64,000 nt of DNA from Posidonia oceanica (GCA_037176725.1 JAZBRS010000023.1:32049001-32113000); one strand, 5' to 3'. Counted from the first letter of the stretch, positions 44,850-57,900 are shown. The notes: generated from the sequence alone by a model not told the origin. A program made the numbers and translations.

Positions 44850-47490
44850 CTAGGACTGACTCTACAAGGCATACAAAGAAGCTACATGATGCTATGCAAT
44901 GCGAATGCTGTGAAATGCAGTGTACAAACAGTGGAACGTCGGGCACACGAAACCGAGAAAACGATCCTGGTTGCGTAATGTCTGCGTGATGATGAAATGC
45001 TAATGCCATGCAACAAAATGTTATTACACTAAGATGAAAGGGGTGATAAGTTAACGGACCTATTGCCGGATAGTTAGGGCTATCAGCCCGCGAGGAGTTA
45101 ACGGATTCATCACCAGATAGTTAGGGCTATCAGCCCGCGAGGAGTTAACGGACTCATCACCGGATAGTTGGGGCTATCAGCTCGTGAGGTGACAGGCCAG
45201 CGAGTCTGTCAGGCAAGAGGGGTGATTACAAGTGGGATAGCTTGTAACCACGAATGCAACGTGAATACCATACCCGAAGGTGTGGCAGAGGTCCGTAGAC
45301 ACTCCCATAACAGTTGGGGATGTCAGCCCGAATGAAGATGGAGATGGGATACCATGGGGCGGCTAAATAAAGATGCCCCTGGTATCGATGAACGATACTA
45401 GGGGATAGCCGAAGCACCCATGGCATCAATATGCAAGGTGGAGACAACACTAACGGGTTTGTCAGCTGAGTAGTTAGGGCTACCAGCCCGAATGCAGTGA
45501 AATGGACGTAAGGGCTCACCGTGCAAAGTGCAATGGTGGTGGGGGATGCAATGGAATAATGCAAATGCAGGGTGATAAGTTAACAGACATATTGCCGAAT
45601 AGTTGGGGATATCAGCCCGAATGCAACGTGGATATGCGGGATGACATTTTAACGGGCGTCAACCGAGCAGTTAGGGCAACCAGCCCGATGCAGAGGAATG
45701 CAGAGTGATAGGTTAACGGACCCAACACCGAGCAGTTAGGGCTGCCAGCCCGATGCAGAAATGATGCAGAAAGGAAACAGGAACCCCCTCGTGATAGGCG
45801 TGCAATGGTCTCAGCACGGGCACGCTTCGTGGCGTCACGAGGTGACAAACGAGGGACATGCCGGTCATCATGGACCTACCCACGCGATGGGCCGTAAAAT
45901 TTGAAAAGCGCGGAGCCTCTGAACGAGGCAGGCAAAAGTGCTCATCCTTGGCTCCGGTTTTCGAAAACAGAGAGAAGGGAAAATAAAGATATATTACAGC
46001 ATGCATGTTTTGGTGGCTTTGGGCTCAAAGCAGCTGTGCCAAGAGGGTGCTTCTGCAATTCCTGACTCAGGAGACTCGATCCTCGAGCGACGCCAAGCCG
46101 AGTTGTGGTCGGTGGCTCTCTTTCTCACTCTTGGCTTGGGATGAGGCCTTAGCTTTGCAGAGTATAGCCTTTGGCTGTAGGGTAGTAGAAGCGTCGGATG
46201 CAGCTTCTTAGCCTCCGTCTCAATTCTTCGGGGACCGACTACCACTTTTGATGCTCACAGAATAGATCTTTCTTTTCCCCTTATGAGTGACTGGAGTTGC
46301 ATCTAGCCTGCCAAGGGAGTAGAGATGCCTGCAGAGGAGATTGGAGCGTGCTGCTGCACTCAGAGGGTGGGGCCAGGTCCTCTAGATGATGCATCCCGTG
46401 TAGTTGCCAGTGTGGTGCTTGTAGCTGAAAGCTGAGGGGGCTTCGATGCTCGTCTGAGTCACTCCTCTCATGAGTGCCTTCTTTCTTCAACTTCTTTCTG
46501 CATTTTTCTTTTGTGCTCAGCATGCATATCATGTTGTCACATTTCTTTTGCTCACATGACCTCTATTCTTTTGGATATGCATGTCTTCGCCCTCTTGGGG
46601 TAGCAGTCCCAGGTGAGGCATTGAGAGTTCGGCTGATCGGCGTACACCCTCAGCCTCTGCAATGTGTCTACAGCCTCTAGCTATGCTCTGCTCTGCTTTG
46701 GTCCTCTCCATGTCTGGTGGACTCTCTGGTTAAGGTGGATCTCGCTTCGGGAGCTTTGATCTCCACGAGACGCTCTGTTTTGCTCTAGTCTCCCTCTGTA
46801 GCCACATGCAAGAGATGGCACCGCTCGAGTGAGACCTGCCTGAGATCGTCACTGCTTGACATCCTCCAGGCGCTGCTTGTTCGTCCAAAACCGATTTCTG
46901 ATTATACAAATGTTTGTGGGTTTTGTATATTTTAGCGGGGGAAAGGACAAACATGTTTTTGGGTTTTGCATTGGTTTTGTATTTTTATGATTTTTGTTTA
47001 GGAAAACATAAAAGGGAAAACCAGCAGGAAGGCGAACAAAATATTTTTACTGTTTTTTATTATTTTCTTAAGTGTTTTGGCTTTATGCTTTACAGGGTGC
47101 AAGAAATGATATGTACATGCAATAAATGACAACGCATGATGACAAATATGTGCAAGATGGTTGGTATGCATGCAAAGTGATTGATGTGTGCAGATGATAA
47201 GTTGACGGACTTATCATCGAATAGTTAGGGGTATCAGCCCGAATGATAAGTTGACGGACTTATCGCCGAGCAGTTAGGGCTGCCAGCCTAGTGATGATAG
47301 GTTAACGGACCTATCGTCGAGCAGTTAGGGCTGCCAGCCCGAATGATAAGTGCATGCAAGAAAAAATGCAAGTTTTTAGGGTTTTTGCTGTTTTTATGCT
47401 TTTTATGTTTTTCTGACATGGCAAGAAAACACAAAAACAAAACAAAACGAAAAGAGAAGACAGTGTGGGAAAGAAAAGAGAGGTAAGAGG
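44850..47490 (-). other. M1 internal region downstream of gag, hairpin rich
   Basis: Continuation of M1 after the T insertion. 45045-45740: about eight 'ttaacgga...cagccc' hairpin units. 45348-45386: the GATACCATGGGG...CCCCTGGTATC hairpin. 45760-46900: conserved in M2 (57260-58400) but without recognisable coding. 47196-47345: three 50-bp hairpin units. No pol gene. Confidence 0.7.
47196..47345 (-). repeat. 50-bp hairpin units with paired arm changes (M1)
   Basis: Each unit has hairpin A followed by hairpin B (GGGCTGCCAGCCC type). Hairpin A reads GATAAGTTGACGGACTTATC at 47196-47215 and 47245-47264 but GATAGGTTAACGGACCTATC at 47296-47315. The A-T pair at arm position 5 has become G-C on both sides. 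Confidence 0.9.
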
Positions 47491-47497
47491 GACTTAC

Positions 47498-49945
47498 CTG
47501 TCAGCGACCTTAGGAGGGAGGTGCTGGGTCTACCCCTACGCTGCTGATGCTGTCGATGAGATCCATTGTTGGCAGTGCGGGGAGCACTGGGGCTATTGAT
47601 GCTGGAGGAGAAGCTAACCTGGATGGTGTTGCGACTGGGCTTGCCGTCGATTCTACCGTTGCGCTTTCGAGCGTCTCTCGGGCGAACAGGGAGAGATAGG
47701 AAGAGGGGATTGCGCCGATGGGATCGGAAGGACCCACCAGGGCAGAGCTAAATTCAAAGAAGATTGGGGTAAGCCCCCAAGGTTTTGGCATCCTCGAAGT
47801 CCGCAGGCTCAAAAGAGGAAGGGCCAGCTACACTAGGATGTGCGAGTGCAAGTGCAGGTGTATGAGCAGCCTCCTACGGACTGATGACGAGGGTCCCATT
47901 GTCAATCAGGTCCTGAACGACATCCCGGAGAGTGAGGCAATTATCCGTCGAATGCCCCGTGGCTCGATGGTAATCGCAATGCTTGCTCGCATCGTACCAC
48001 CTCGGAAGAGGATTTGGTGGCAGGCGAGTTTCCGGGAGCCTCAGAAGCAACACAACCTAGGGAAAGACGGCGCTTAGCGGCTCATCAAGTGGGGTGAAGT
48101 CGCTCTTAGCGCGGCAGACTCGTCTCTGCTTAGGTTGTTGTCCTTGCTGAGCTGGTGCGACGTGATGCACCGGCTCAGTGGTGACAGTGTGTACAGTGGG
48201 TGCATAAATAGGTGCGTGCACTAGCGGAAAAGGGTCCGGCTGACTTTCTGCAAAGGCAGGCACTTCAAGAGGATTAGCACATGCGACGGCGTGCTGCTCG
48301 GAGCTGTCGGAAGCCGAGTTGTTGCTGCTGTTGCTGCGGCGGCGATTGCTGGTGTTGTTGGCCTGCCTAGCCAATGCAGAAAGTGCGGGGAAATGCCCAC
48401 TCTGTAGTGAGCTTTCCACGCGGGCACCAGCCCTAATTACAGAAGCAAAACTAGTGATGTGCTGGATGCAATGCAGAGTCCCAGTCGCCGGCAGTGCCCC
48501 CTTGATGATCATCTCGATAGAATCCTCCTCGGAGGGTCTATCTCTGACCTAGGAAGCTGTGGAGCACCAGGGACCGACATACTCCCTGAACGACTCTTGG
48601 GGCCTCTATTGGATGGCGACGAGATCCTCCCTCTTGGCGATCAAGTCGTGGTTGAAAGCATATTGCTCAAGGAAAGCCCGAGAAAGACCAGTCCAAGTTT
48701 GAACCACAGCCATGTCAAGAGACATGAACCACCTGAGCGTGGGGCCGGTCAAACTCTTCTAGAACAAGCAGATAATGAGCCTTTCATCAGCCTGAAGCTG
48801 AGCAAGGTCCCCGTAGTATGCCTTCAGATGCAAGATGGGGCAGCCTCTACCATTGTATTTATTGAAGTCTGGGATGCGGAACTTCGAAGGGAGTACGGCC
48901 TCTGGAAAGAGACAGAGGTCACCAAATTGGTAGGGCTGGCGGTCCTAGCCTTGCACTTGACGAAGTTCTCGCTCTAGATCACCCAACCTAGTAAGGAAGG
49001 CGTCTGAGGTTGCTGCTATCGAGACTAACGTAGCCAAGGTAGGTGCCGCGTATGTAGTGTGGGTCGCGCGAGAGCGCTCCTCCGGATCCACCGTCACGCT
49101 ACCTGGTGTCGTAGCGTGAGGGCCAGCATACCCGTGCGAGGGTGCAAGGTGCGGTGCTATGTATGCAGAAACCTGAACCTGATGCAAAGAAGGTGGATAG
49201 ATAATATGCTGTGCAGTGTAAGGTGCAGTGCGGGGGAGCTGCAGCTGTTGCACTGGCATGGTGCCGGGCAACGAGCCTGAGGGGTGCTATGCTCCTGCCA
49301 ATCCAGAAGACTGGCCACCAGAGGAAGGAGTTGCATGCTGTGCAAAGTGTTGTGCAGGTGCAGGAGGCCGATAATGCGCCCCCATCGCCGAGGCTGCGAG
49401 GAGCCGAGGCGATGGAAAGGGCGGAAGTGCAGTGCAGTGCGCCTGCAGGGCTACAGAAGGCGGCACCGGAACCTCAGGGGTTGAACGGGAAGAACAGGCC
49501 ACAGTCGAGTCGAGTGCGAGAGCCATGCTTCGCAGCCAATTGGCCTTAGCCAATAAACGCTGCGCTTGCGAGGCAGAGAAAGCATCGACCGACAGGTCGG
49601 GACGCGAAGAGGTGTCTGCGAAAGAGGGCACGGAAACCAAGGAAGCGATAGGAGTGGATCCTACACCAGAGGCAACCGCAGAAGGCTGGATTCCCAAGAC
49701 GGGAAGGCCCTGGGATGGACAGAAGGCGACACTCCTGGAGCCCGAGTGGCGGTCACCGTGGCAGACTCGGTGACAAGCTCTAGGTCAGCTAGGGTCGACC
49801 CTCGATCCAGATAAAGAGGCTGGGAAGTCTCCTATACCAGAAGTGGAGAGGAGACGGGGGACGCGAAAGCAGGGGAAGGAGAGACCGAAGTCGGTATCTC
49901 CCCTGATGCCAAAGAGGAAGGGGGCTCACCGGTATGCTGGGCCAT
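47498..49945 (-). pseudogene. gag: M1 gag (Tat-like), broken
   Basis: Starts MAQHTGEPPSS at 49945, shifts frame before 49697, and continues in one frame to about 47800, where a further short frame (47812-47510) adds the proline-rich end and the GTAAGT donor at 47497. Capsid landmarks: 'SLTGPTLRWF', 'AFLEQYAF', 'PQESFREYVG', 'SDFTPLDEPLSAVFP', and the knuckle-like 'CDYHRATGHSTDNC' with 'LRDVVQDLID'. In-frame TAGs: in 'CLF*KSLTG' and before 'RPQES' (both shared with M2), and 48057-48059 after 'SAVFP', where M2 has CAG. Shared TAGs mean the parent already had them. Gag would package element RNA; this copy cannot make it whole without readthrough. Confidence 0.75.
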
Positions 49946-51051
49946 AGCAGATGACGAGGGAATGCAAACAAGTCTGCGGCTGAAGGCAGGGACACAAGAC
50001 CTAAGGCGAGCTACCGTCGAAGGCGACTGACAGCTCAGAGACAGAGAGGGACGCTCAGGATCCTAGCTGAAGGAACCCGCACCTACCTACAAAACCAATA
50101 AACGCTTTAGAGGTTGGATGCAAAAAGGAGTTATTAGGGGTGGCATGATGCAGATGAATGCCCTAATATGCGCTCTCTCACCATGCATGTCTTGAGTAGA
50201 TGACCTACCAGGATGCACTCAGGGGTAATGGGATTATGCAGACTCCAGGTCAGAAAATAAGGCTCCCGTCTCGACCTTGCCAATGCTCAGGTATAACGGG
50301 TGGTGCATTGGTGGCCTCAACCCTGCTAGAAGCACGGATGGTACCCTCCAATAGCGCCGATGCGACCCTTGGACAAGGGGGGACAGACCGACTGACTTGC
50401 GCCATGCCAAAGTAGTAGGGCAAGAGGCCGGGACTATCCTTCTCAGACTGTGCGTTGACTCAGATGAGAAGAATGCATGCTTTCTAAAATACTAATGCGA
50501 ATGCTTTAGAGCATTTTACTTGCGTTTTATTTAACTAAGGGGAAAAATTGCAAGTTTTGGCTCTAGTTGTGCTTAGATGCCGTTGCTTCGCTTTATTTTG
50601 GCTCTTAGATTAAACAAGAGGGAAGCAAGCAAGTTTCTACTATCCTAGGCATGGCATATGCGAATGGGAGAGAAACAAGAAGTCATGGCATGCAAGCAAT
50701 TCACACAGCAAGGCAAAAGGCATGGGCATGGCGTGTGCATGTGTATGTGGACACGATAATGAAGAGAAACACTTATCATATCAAAAAGCAAGCATGCATG
50801 GTATGTGCGTGCATGGTGACATAGTATTTGTGTAAAACAAAACACATATCACACAAAAAGCATGCATAGTGCGCCAAGCAAGTATTTAGGCATGTGATGC
50901 AGGAAAATAAAGCAGCGCAAGCAATCATGGCATAAAGCAGGTAAATAAACAAGCAGGCAGGTAAGTAAGCAAGGCAAGCAAGAGTAGAAGGCAAGCAGAA
51001 AAAGCAAAATGCGAGCGGCGAGAAAGCCAAGACGAAAGCCGGAGTACAAGC
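49946..51051 (-). other. M1 5' leader
   Basis: Non-coding leader between gag and the primer site, rich in 'gcatg' words; collinear with M2 61543-62635. No gene. Confidence 0.6.
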
Positions 51052-51069
51052 TCCCCAGTGGAGTCACCA
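51052..51069 (-). other. M1 primer-binding site (tRNA-Arg)
   Basis: Minus-strand TGGTGACTCCACTGGGGA, one base from the LTR. It differs at one base from TGGCGACTCCACTGGGGA, the complement of plant tRNA-Arg(ACG) as I recall it and the primer usual for Ogre/Tat elements. Confidence 0.8.
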
Positions 51070-51070
51070 C

Positions 51071-51572
51071 TGTAGTAATCCTGAAATTCTGATCGTCCAT
51101 GCACAATGCCAAAGCTCGCGTGCACCGATCAAAATAGGCTCACTATATGCGGCAGGATCTGAGGGAAGAAACTTGACTCGGAAACGCTGGCAAAAGAAGA
51201 AAAAGAAATGATAAGACAAATCGGAGTCGCCACCAGGTCTATTAAATTGGGAGACAGGGAAAATCGAGGGTAAGGCATGAAAAGACATGCAAAATCGGAT
51301 GCAAAGAGACGCGATGCAACACAATGCAATGCTATGCTATGCTATACTATGACTCATGCCTAGGATGAAGGAAAGGTCATTGCGGGCCAAGAGAAAGGGC
51401 AAGGACTCCTGTTACGCATGGGGAAGGTGTTAGGCACCCCCAATACGTCTGAGAGACAGTCTTTCTTAGGCAATCTCGCTCGCTAATGCAGGAAGATGCT
51501 TGCCTAATGCCTAAATGCAATGAATGTCTGATTGCTATGCATGGGAAATAAACGTGTTATCAATGTGCTCAG
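51071..51572 (-). repeat. M1 5' LTR fragment, cut by M2
   Basis: 502 bp of LTR (TGTAGTAATCC to 'gtgctcag') of the same subtype as 16267-16775: shared 'aaacttgactcg', 'cccccaatacgtc', 'gaatgtctgattgctatgcatg'. At 51573 a new complete LTR of the other subtype begins. The last five bases, CTCAG (51568-51572), are the predicted target duplication. Confidence 0.8.
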
Positions 51573-54500
51573 TGTAGTAATCCTGAATTCTGATCGTCCA
51601 TGCACATTACCAATGCTTGTGTGCACCGATCAAAATAGGCTCACTATATGCGGCTGGATCTGAAGGAAGAACTCGACTCCGAAACGCTGGCAAAAGAAAA
51701 GAAAAGAAATGATAAGACAATTCGGAGTCGCCACCGGGTCTATTGAATTGGAAGACAAGGAAAACCAGGGATTAAGCATGCAAAGGCATGCAAAACCAGA
51801 TGCATGGAGGGGCAAAGAGATGCAAGGATAAGCTAAGCTATGCTATGCTACTATGCTATGCTATGACTCATGCCTAGGATAAAGGAAAGGTCTATGTGAG
51901 CCAAGAGAAAGGGCAAGGACTCCTGTTACGCACGGGGAAGGTGTTAGGCACCCCGATACGTCCGAGAGTCGGTCTTTCTTAGGCAATCTCGCGCTTATGC
52001 AAGGAATTGCTAGCCTAATGCCTAAATGCCTTAAATGCTTACCTATTATGCAAGGGAAATAAACATGCCATCTAAGTGCTCAGCCATGCTGCTAGTGTTC
52101 CGAACTGGGCGGACCCTGGTTCGCGAGAACTCCTAAGTAGTAAGCATCATGACCTTATATGCAGATGCAAGCGATAAAACAAAACGACGGGAAAACCAAG
52201 CAATGCGAGCAACATGCAAGCAATAAGGTAAAATAGGTGCAGAAAACGATGCGAAAATACAGAAAAATAAGGCAAGGTGCGGAAAACGATGCCGAAAGCG
52301 GAAAGCGATGCAAAGGGGTGAGGGAAAACCATGCAGAAGAGCGGGAAAACAATGCAAAAATGCAGAAAATGGGGCAAAGTGCGGAAAAAGAGGCAAAGCG
52401 GGGTGCGAAATCAAAACAAAGGGGTGGGCAACATGCATTGGGGTTGCAGCAAGCCAAAGAAGCGATAAAACGCAAGAAACGGTGAACGAAACGAAATCTG
52501 CGCTTTAAAACGGCTATCAGCCATCTGCAAGCGTTGGACGCTGGAAACACCAGCATCCAACGTTGGATGCTGGAAGAGCCTGCGTCCAACACCTACTGCA
52601 GACAGACAGCATGCACTCTTTTGAAAATCCATGCATTCTAACTATATGGATGCAATACAGATGCAAATGTGCAGCTAAATGGGTGTTAGACATACAGATC
52701 TATCCTAACAGAAAGATAGAAGAGGAATCAGAACAAGGGAGCATGCCAGAATTAAAGATCCAAGCATGCAGGTTGTTGGACGCCTGTAGGTTGGGCATCC
52801 AGCGTTAGACGCCAGAGAGGCTGGCGTCCAACACAGGACAGAAGGCAGAGGGGAGAAGGGAGCATGCAAGTGATAGGTGAGAGTTGGGATCATGCATTTG
52901 GATCACTGGGATTGAGTAGGGGAAAGCAAGCAAATAGGGGAGGCATAGAAAAATAAATAAATAACTTAAATCAGACCTTACCTGTGCTAAGTGCCAGGCC
53001 AGAGGCACAACTAGGGCATTGGACGCGAGCTAGGTCGGCGTCCAACGTTGGACGCCAACACCAGCAGCGTACAATGCTCTGGGAGGCACAACACACAAAA
53101 AGCATGCACAAAAACAAACAAATAATTGGAAGAAAATAAAGAACAGTTGCTGAAGAAGCCAGGCATGCATAAGAACATAGGGAATAAGAAAACAAGCAAG
53201 ATCAGGAAGGCATGCAAGCATTAAACAAATGCATGAGAAGCCAGGTCGTTGGACGCTTGAGCCAGCAGTGTCCAACATTGGACGCTGAAGGCTCTGGCGT
53301 CCAACGACCCAGACCAGCAGACTCACCTGTTCTAAAGGGGGAGCTCAGCTCTACCCCACCTAGATGCATGCAAACACTTTAAAGGCATGTAGGGAACTAA
53401 CAGGAGCATGCACAACAAACATGGCAAGCATTTAATACAAGGAGGCAAGATAAAAGAAGGCATGCATAAGAGGAGAAAGTTTATGACTTGCAAAAAGAAA
53501 TAAACAACTTAGTAAAATCCTAGCAAACCTAAGCATGGTTGCCATAGGGGCCAGGCATCTCTAACTAGGCATGGATGAGATTATAACATCAAAAGTATGC
53601 ATGGTATAGGCATGGCTGCAAAGCAAAGCAAGCAGAGGCATTGGACGCTAGGTGAACCAGCGTCCAAGGCATGGATGAGATTATAACTTCAAAAGTATGC
53701 ATGCAATAGGCATGGCTGCAAAGCAAAGCAAGCAGAGGCGTTGGATGCTAGGTGAACCAGCGTCCAACGTTAGATGCGGCTCACCCTAGCGTCCAACGAA
53801 GGCAGAAGACAGACTGATACTAAGCATGCAAAAAGCCTTCAAACAAGCATGGAACAAGTTGATAAGCACGGTATAACATCAGAGAGAATTAAAAGGAGGC
53901 AAATAGCATATGTTTGCAAACAGGCATGCAAGGAAAAGGCATGGAAAGCATTTAGATAAAGGCAGAGCAAAGCAGGCCGTTGGATGCCGGCCTATGCCGC
54001 GTCCAAAGTTGGACGCACCAGTTGGTGCATCCAACACACTGAACATCCTCTTGGATGTGAATCACATCCAAAAGGAAGTAAAAACTTGCAAAAAGTTCAT
54101 GGATACGTTCTACCATGCATGCACGACATAGGGGGTAGGTGGCTTACCGTTTCGCGGGCTGGAATGCCGGCTCCACCTCGTTCGCTGGAGCTACAGATGT
54201 GTGCGTGGCAGTAGGTTCGGTGAGCTCTCCTGAGTAGCTCGGAGCACCGGAGGAGCTTGCAGCTGGTTGCAAACGAAGATGGGAGTCGCCTCTTGCTCTT
54301 GGAAGTGGAAATTCTCTCGGGGGCTTCGTGTGGTGTCTGTGGCAATGGCTTGAAGTTGATGGTTTGGTGCAAAGTGGCATGGGTTCTTGTGTTGGCAGAG
54401 GTTTGCAGGCCAAATCCTGGGCTTGGCAGGTGCTGGCAGGTGCGGGTGAGAGTGTGGAGGCCATGTGGGATGTCAGAGGAAGGCGTGGGCATTGGCAGGA

Positions 54501-54981
54501 GGGTGGTGAAGGCGAGGCGGTGGCTGACATGGCCGGCGGAAGACAAGCCTGTCAGTGAGGTGAGGAGAGCTTGAAATCGACTGAAATAGAGGAGAGATGG
54601 GTAGTAAGTGAGGCTTGGAAGGTAGTGGATGGCGTGGAGTGAAGGAAGGGACGGGTAGTAAGTGTGGGGAGGCGATGGATTGGACGGGCGATGAGCTGGA
54701 GGGGGCGGAGCAACCACTGCTGCAACTGAGCCGTTGGACACTAGACCAGAGCGCGTCCAACACATTCAAGTGGCAAAAAGCTGCAACAAGGCTTGGGCTT
54801 GGGCCAAAGAGGTGGAAAAAGGTGAAAAAAGGCTTGAGGTTTAGGCTTGGGATTTAGGTGAGGTTTTGGGCTAGGTTTTGGGCTAGAAAATGGGTTAGAA
54901 AAAGGAATGCCAATCTAGAGTCCACACGAGCCTACAGGAGAAAACAACCAACTTGCAGGCTGTCAGAATGGGGTGTCTACA
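51573..54981 (-). repeat. M2 3' LTR
   Basis: 3409 bp, TGTAGTAATCC to GTGTCTACA: proper TG...CA ends on both sides. Modules at 52533-52590, 52775-52832, 53018-53075, 53248-53305, 53640-53668 (half), 53740-53797, 53979-54035 and 54733-54761 (half). A 100-bp direct tandem duplication (starts 53568 and 53668) includes a half-module. A proline-rich segment (54765 to about 54150) with a GTAAGC donor is conserved with P1. Confidence 0.88.
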
Positions 54982-57900
54982 GATGCCCCTCCCTGAGTGA
55001 GGTCAAGCGTAGCGAGACCGCTGCTCGGAGTAGACAAGACACCCTACCTGACGCCGGCAGGAGCACAGATTGCTGTGGGCGTGAGTCATTTATCCGGCGG
55101 ATGCATCGGAAATCATGACTCGATGCCACAATGCAAATGCAGATGCAGGATGCGAATGCGATGCAATGCTTGCTAATGTAAAAGTTAGTGCAAAAGTTAT
55201 GTTAGATGTTAGTGCAGAAATGGTATGCGATGCGAATGCCGATGCCGGACTAGTATGAACTAGTGCACGTGCGAGTGCTGTGTATGAGGAGATGCTATGC
55301 TAATGCATGGGGAGTGCTAGCACTAATGCCGGTGCTGATGCATGGGGTGTTATGCTTGCAGATGCTAATGCTTGAATGCTAGTGCTTGAATGCTTGCAGG
55401 AGTGCTAATGCTTGAAGGTGCTAATGCTGGGGTAGTGTAGAGTGATGCTGGAGAAAAGCAGGGAGGGGGTCTACGGAGCGAGGCGACAAGTTGGCTGCTT
55501 GTCCAAGCTTGCGCAAAAGGCTGCCCCAGGAGAGCTACTGCGCTTGCCACTTGGGCAGGCTGCCAGTCCAAGGGAGACCACGGGCTCTTGTCCGTTCAGG
55601 ACAAATAAAGCAAGCAGGAGCTCACGAGGCCGCGAGAGGGAGAAAATGCTTGCCTCCAGGTGAGGCAGCAAACAAGCAGAAGAGGTGGAAGGGGCAACCC
55701 AATGCAAAGGGGATCCTAAGCAATGCAGGAAAGTGAATGCAAATGTAGATGAATGCAGACACTAGAATGCTGTGCAAATGATATGCCTACGCTAACACTT
55801 ACTACGCGGAAACTCCTCTAGAGGAAAGCAGGATGCCGCATGCACGCGGATAAGTGGAAATGAAATGCATTGCTGTCGCTGGCCAATGCATGTAGGCCAA
55901 GCAACGGGGGTGCCATTCGCAAAGCTCAGCTGTAGACGAATGGTGATGCAAGTGCATGGGTTACTGCAGAAAGTAAATATGCTAAAAGTAAAGCAGGGGA
56001 ATGTACATGCAGCGACAGGTACTAAAAGACCCGGGAAAGTGGAATGCGGGAGTTGATGGAAGGACCATAGAGGAGCGGCAGCGCAAATAAAGGCACAATG
56101 CATGAGATGTTATGCATGGGATACAAGGTATGCGGCGGAACGCCGGGCTTGCGGAACCGAGAAAGCGATCCTGGGTTACGCACTACTGCGAGCATCATCC
56201 CGAGCTAGCAATGCTATAAAAAGAAGCATGCGGGTGACAAAGATGCTGTCTTAGGCAATACGTGAACCTGAGGTTTGGATCCTAAGCGCGCGATGTCCGT
56301 GTAATGATGAGATGCAGTACTAGGACTGACTCTACAAGGCATACAAAAGGGCTACATGATGCTATGCAATGCGAATGCTGTGAGATGCAGTGTACTAATA
56401 AGATGGAACGCCGGGCACGCGAGACCGGGAAGACGATCCCGATCGCACGATGTCCGGGCGATGATGATATGCTGATGCCATGCAACAAAATACTATTACA
56501 CTAAGATGAAGTGGGTGATAGTTTAACATGCCTATCGCCGAATAGTTAGGGCTATCAGCCCACGGGGAGTTAACGGACTCACCACCGGATAGTTGGGGCT
56601 ATCAGCCCGGTGGATGGTGATAGGCCAGCGAGTCTGTCAGGCAAGATGGGTGATTACAAGTGCGACATCTTGTAACCATGAATGCAACGGGAATACCATA
56701 CCCGAGGGTGTGGCAGAGGTCCACAGACGCTCCTGTAACAGTTAGGGATGTCAGCCCAAATGCAGATGGAAATGGGATACCAGGGGGCAGCTGAATAAAG
56801 ATGCCCCTGGTATCGTTGAACGATACCAGGGGGCAGCCGAAGCGCCCCTAGCATCAAAATGCAAGGCGGAGACAACACTAACGGGTTTGTCAACCGAGTA
56901 GTTAGGGCTACCAGCCCGAATGCAGTGGGATGGATGTAAGGGTGCACCGTGCAAAGTGCAATGACGGTGCGGGATGCAATGGAATAATGCAAATGCAAGG
57001 TGATAAGTTAACGGACTTATCGCCGAATAGTTAGGGATATCAGCCCATATGCAGCGCGGATATGCGGGATGACATTTTAATGGGCGTCAACCGAGCAGTT
57101 AGGGCTGCCAACCCGATGCAGAGGAATGCAAAGTGATAGGTTAACGGACCCATCGCCGAGCAGTTAGGGCTGCCAGCCCGGATGCAGAGATGATGGCATG
57201 GTAAGATGATTGGTTGACGGATGCATTGCCGAGCAGTTAGGGCTGCCAGCCCAGATGCAGAATGATGCAGAAGGGAAACAGAAACCCATCGTGATAGGCG
57301 TGCAATGGTCTCATTGCTAGCATGCTTCGCAGCGTCACAAGGTGACAAACGAGGTACATGCCGGTCGTCACGGACCTACCCACGCGGTGGGCGGCAAAAT
57401 TTTGAAAACTACAGGGCCTCTAAGCGAGGCAGGCAAAAATGCTCGTCCTTGGCTCCGGTTTTCGAAAACAGGGAGAAAGGAAGATAAAGATATATTACAG
57501 CATGCCTGTTTTGGTGGCTTTGGACTCAAAGCAGCTATGCCATGAGGATGCTTCTGCGATTGCTGTCTCAAGAGACCCGATCCTCGAGTGATGCCATGCT
57601 GAGTTGTGGTCGGTGGCTCTCTTTCTCACTCATGGCTTAGGATGAGGCCTCGGCTTCGCAGAGTATAGCCTTCGGCTACAAGGTAGCAGGAGCGTTGGAT
57701 GCAGCTTCTTAGCCTCCATTTCAATGCTTTGGGGACCAACTGCTGCTTTTGACGCTCACAGAATAGATCTTTCTTTTCCCCTCATGAATGACTGGAGTTA
57801 CATCTAGCCTACCAAGGGAGTAGGGATGTCTACAGAGGAGATTGGAGCGTGCTGCTGCGCTCGGAGGGTGGGGCTAGGTCCTCCTAATAATGCATCTCGT

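Larger units (their letters stand above)
16267..51572 (-). mobile_element. M1, gag-only Tat-like LTR element, three times interrupted
   Basis: Minus-strand element reconstructed from: 3' LTR 16267-28776 (broken by the chromovirus), PPT 28777-28792, internal 28777-30058, interruption by T (30059-44849), internal 44850-51070 with gag, primer site 51052-51069, and the first 502 bp of the 5' LTR (51071-51572). Without insertions the LTR is about 3.54 kb and the internal region about 7.5 kb, matching M2 (3.41 and 7.67 kb). No protease, reverse transcriptase or integrase was found, so it was non-autonomous. The 5 bp before the LTR (16262-16266, CTTGG) should be one target duplication; its partner lies outside the window. 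Confidence 0.8.

Noticed and set aside
45760..46900. A conserved gene between hairpin blocks in M1 (and 57260-58400 in M2)
   Set aside because: The two copies are similar, but frames are short, differ between copies and match nothing known; treated as non-coding element sequence.
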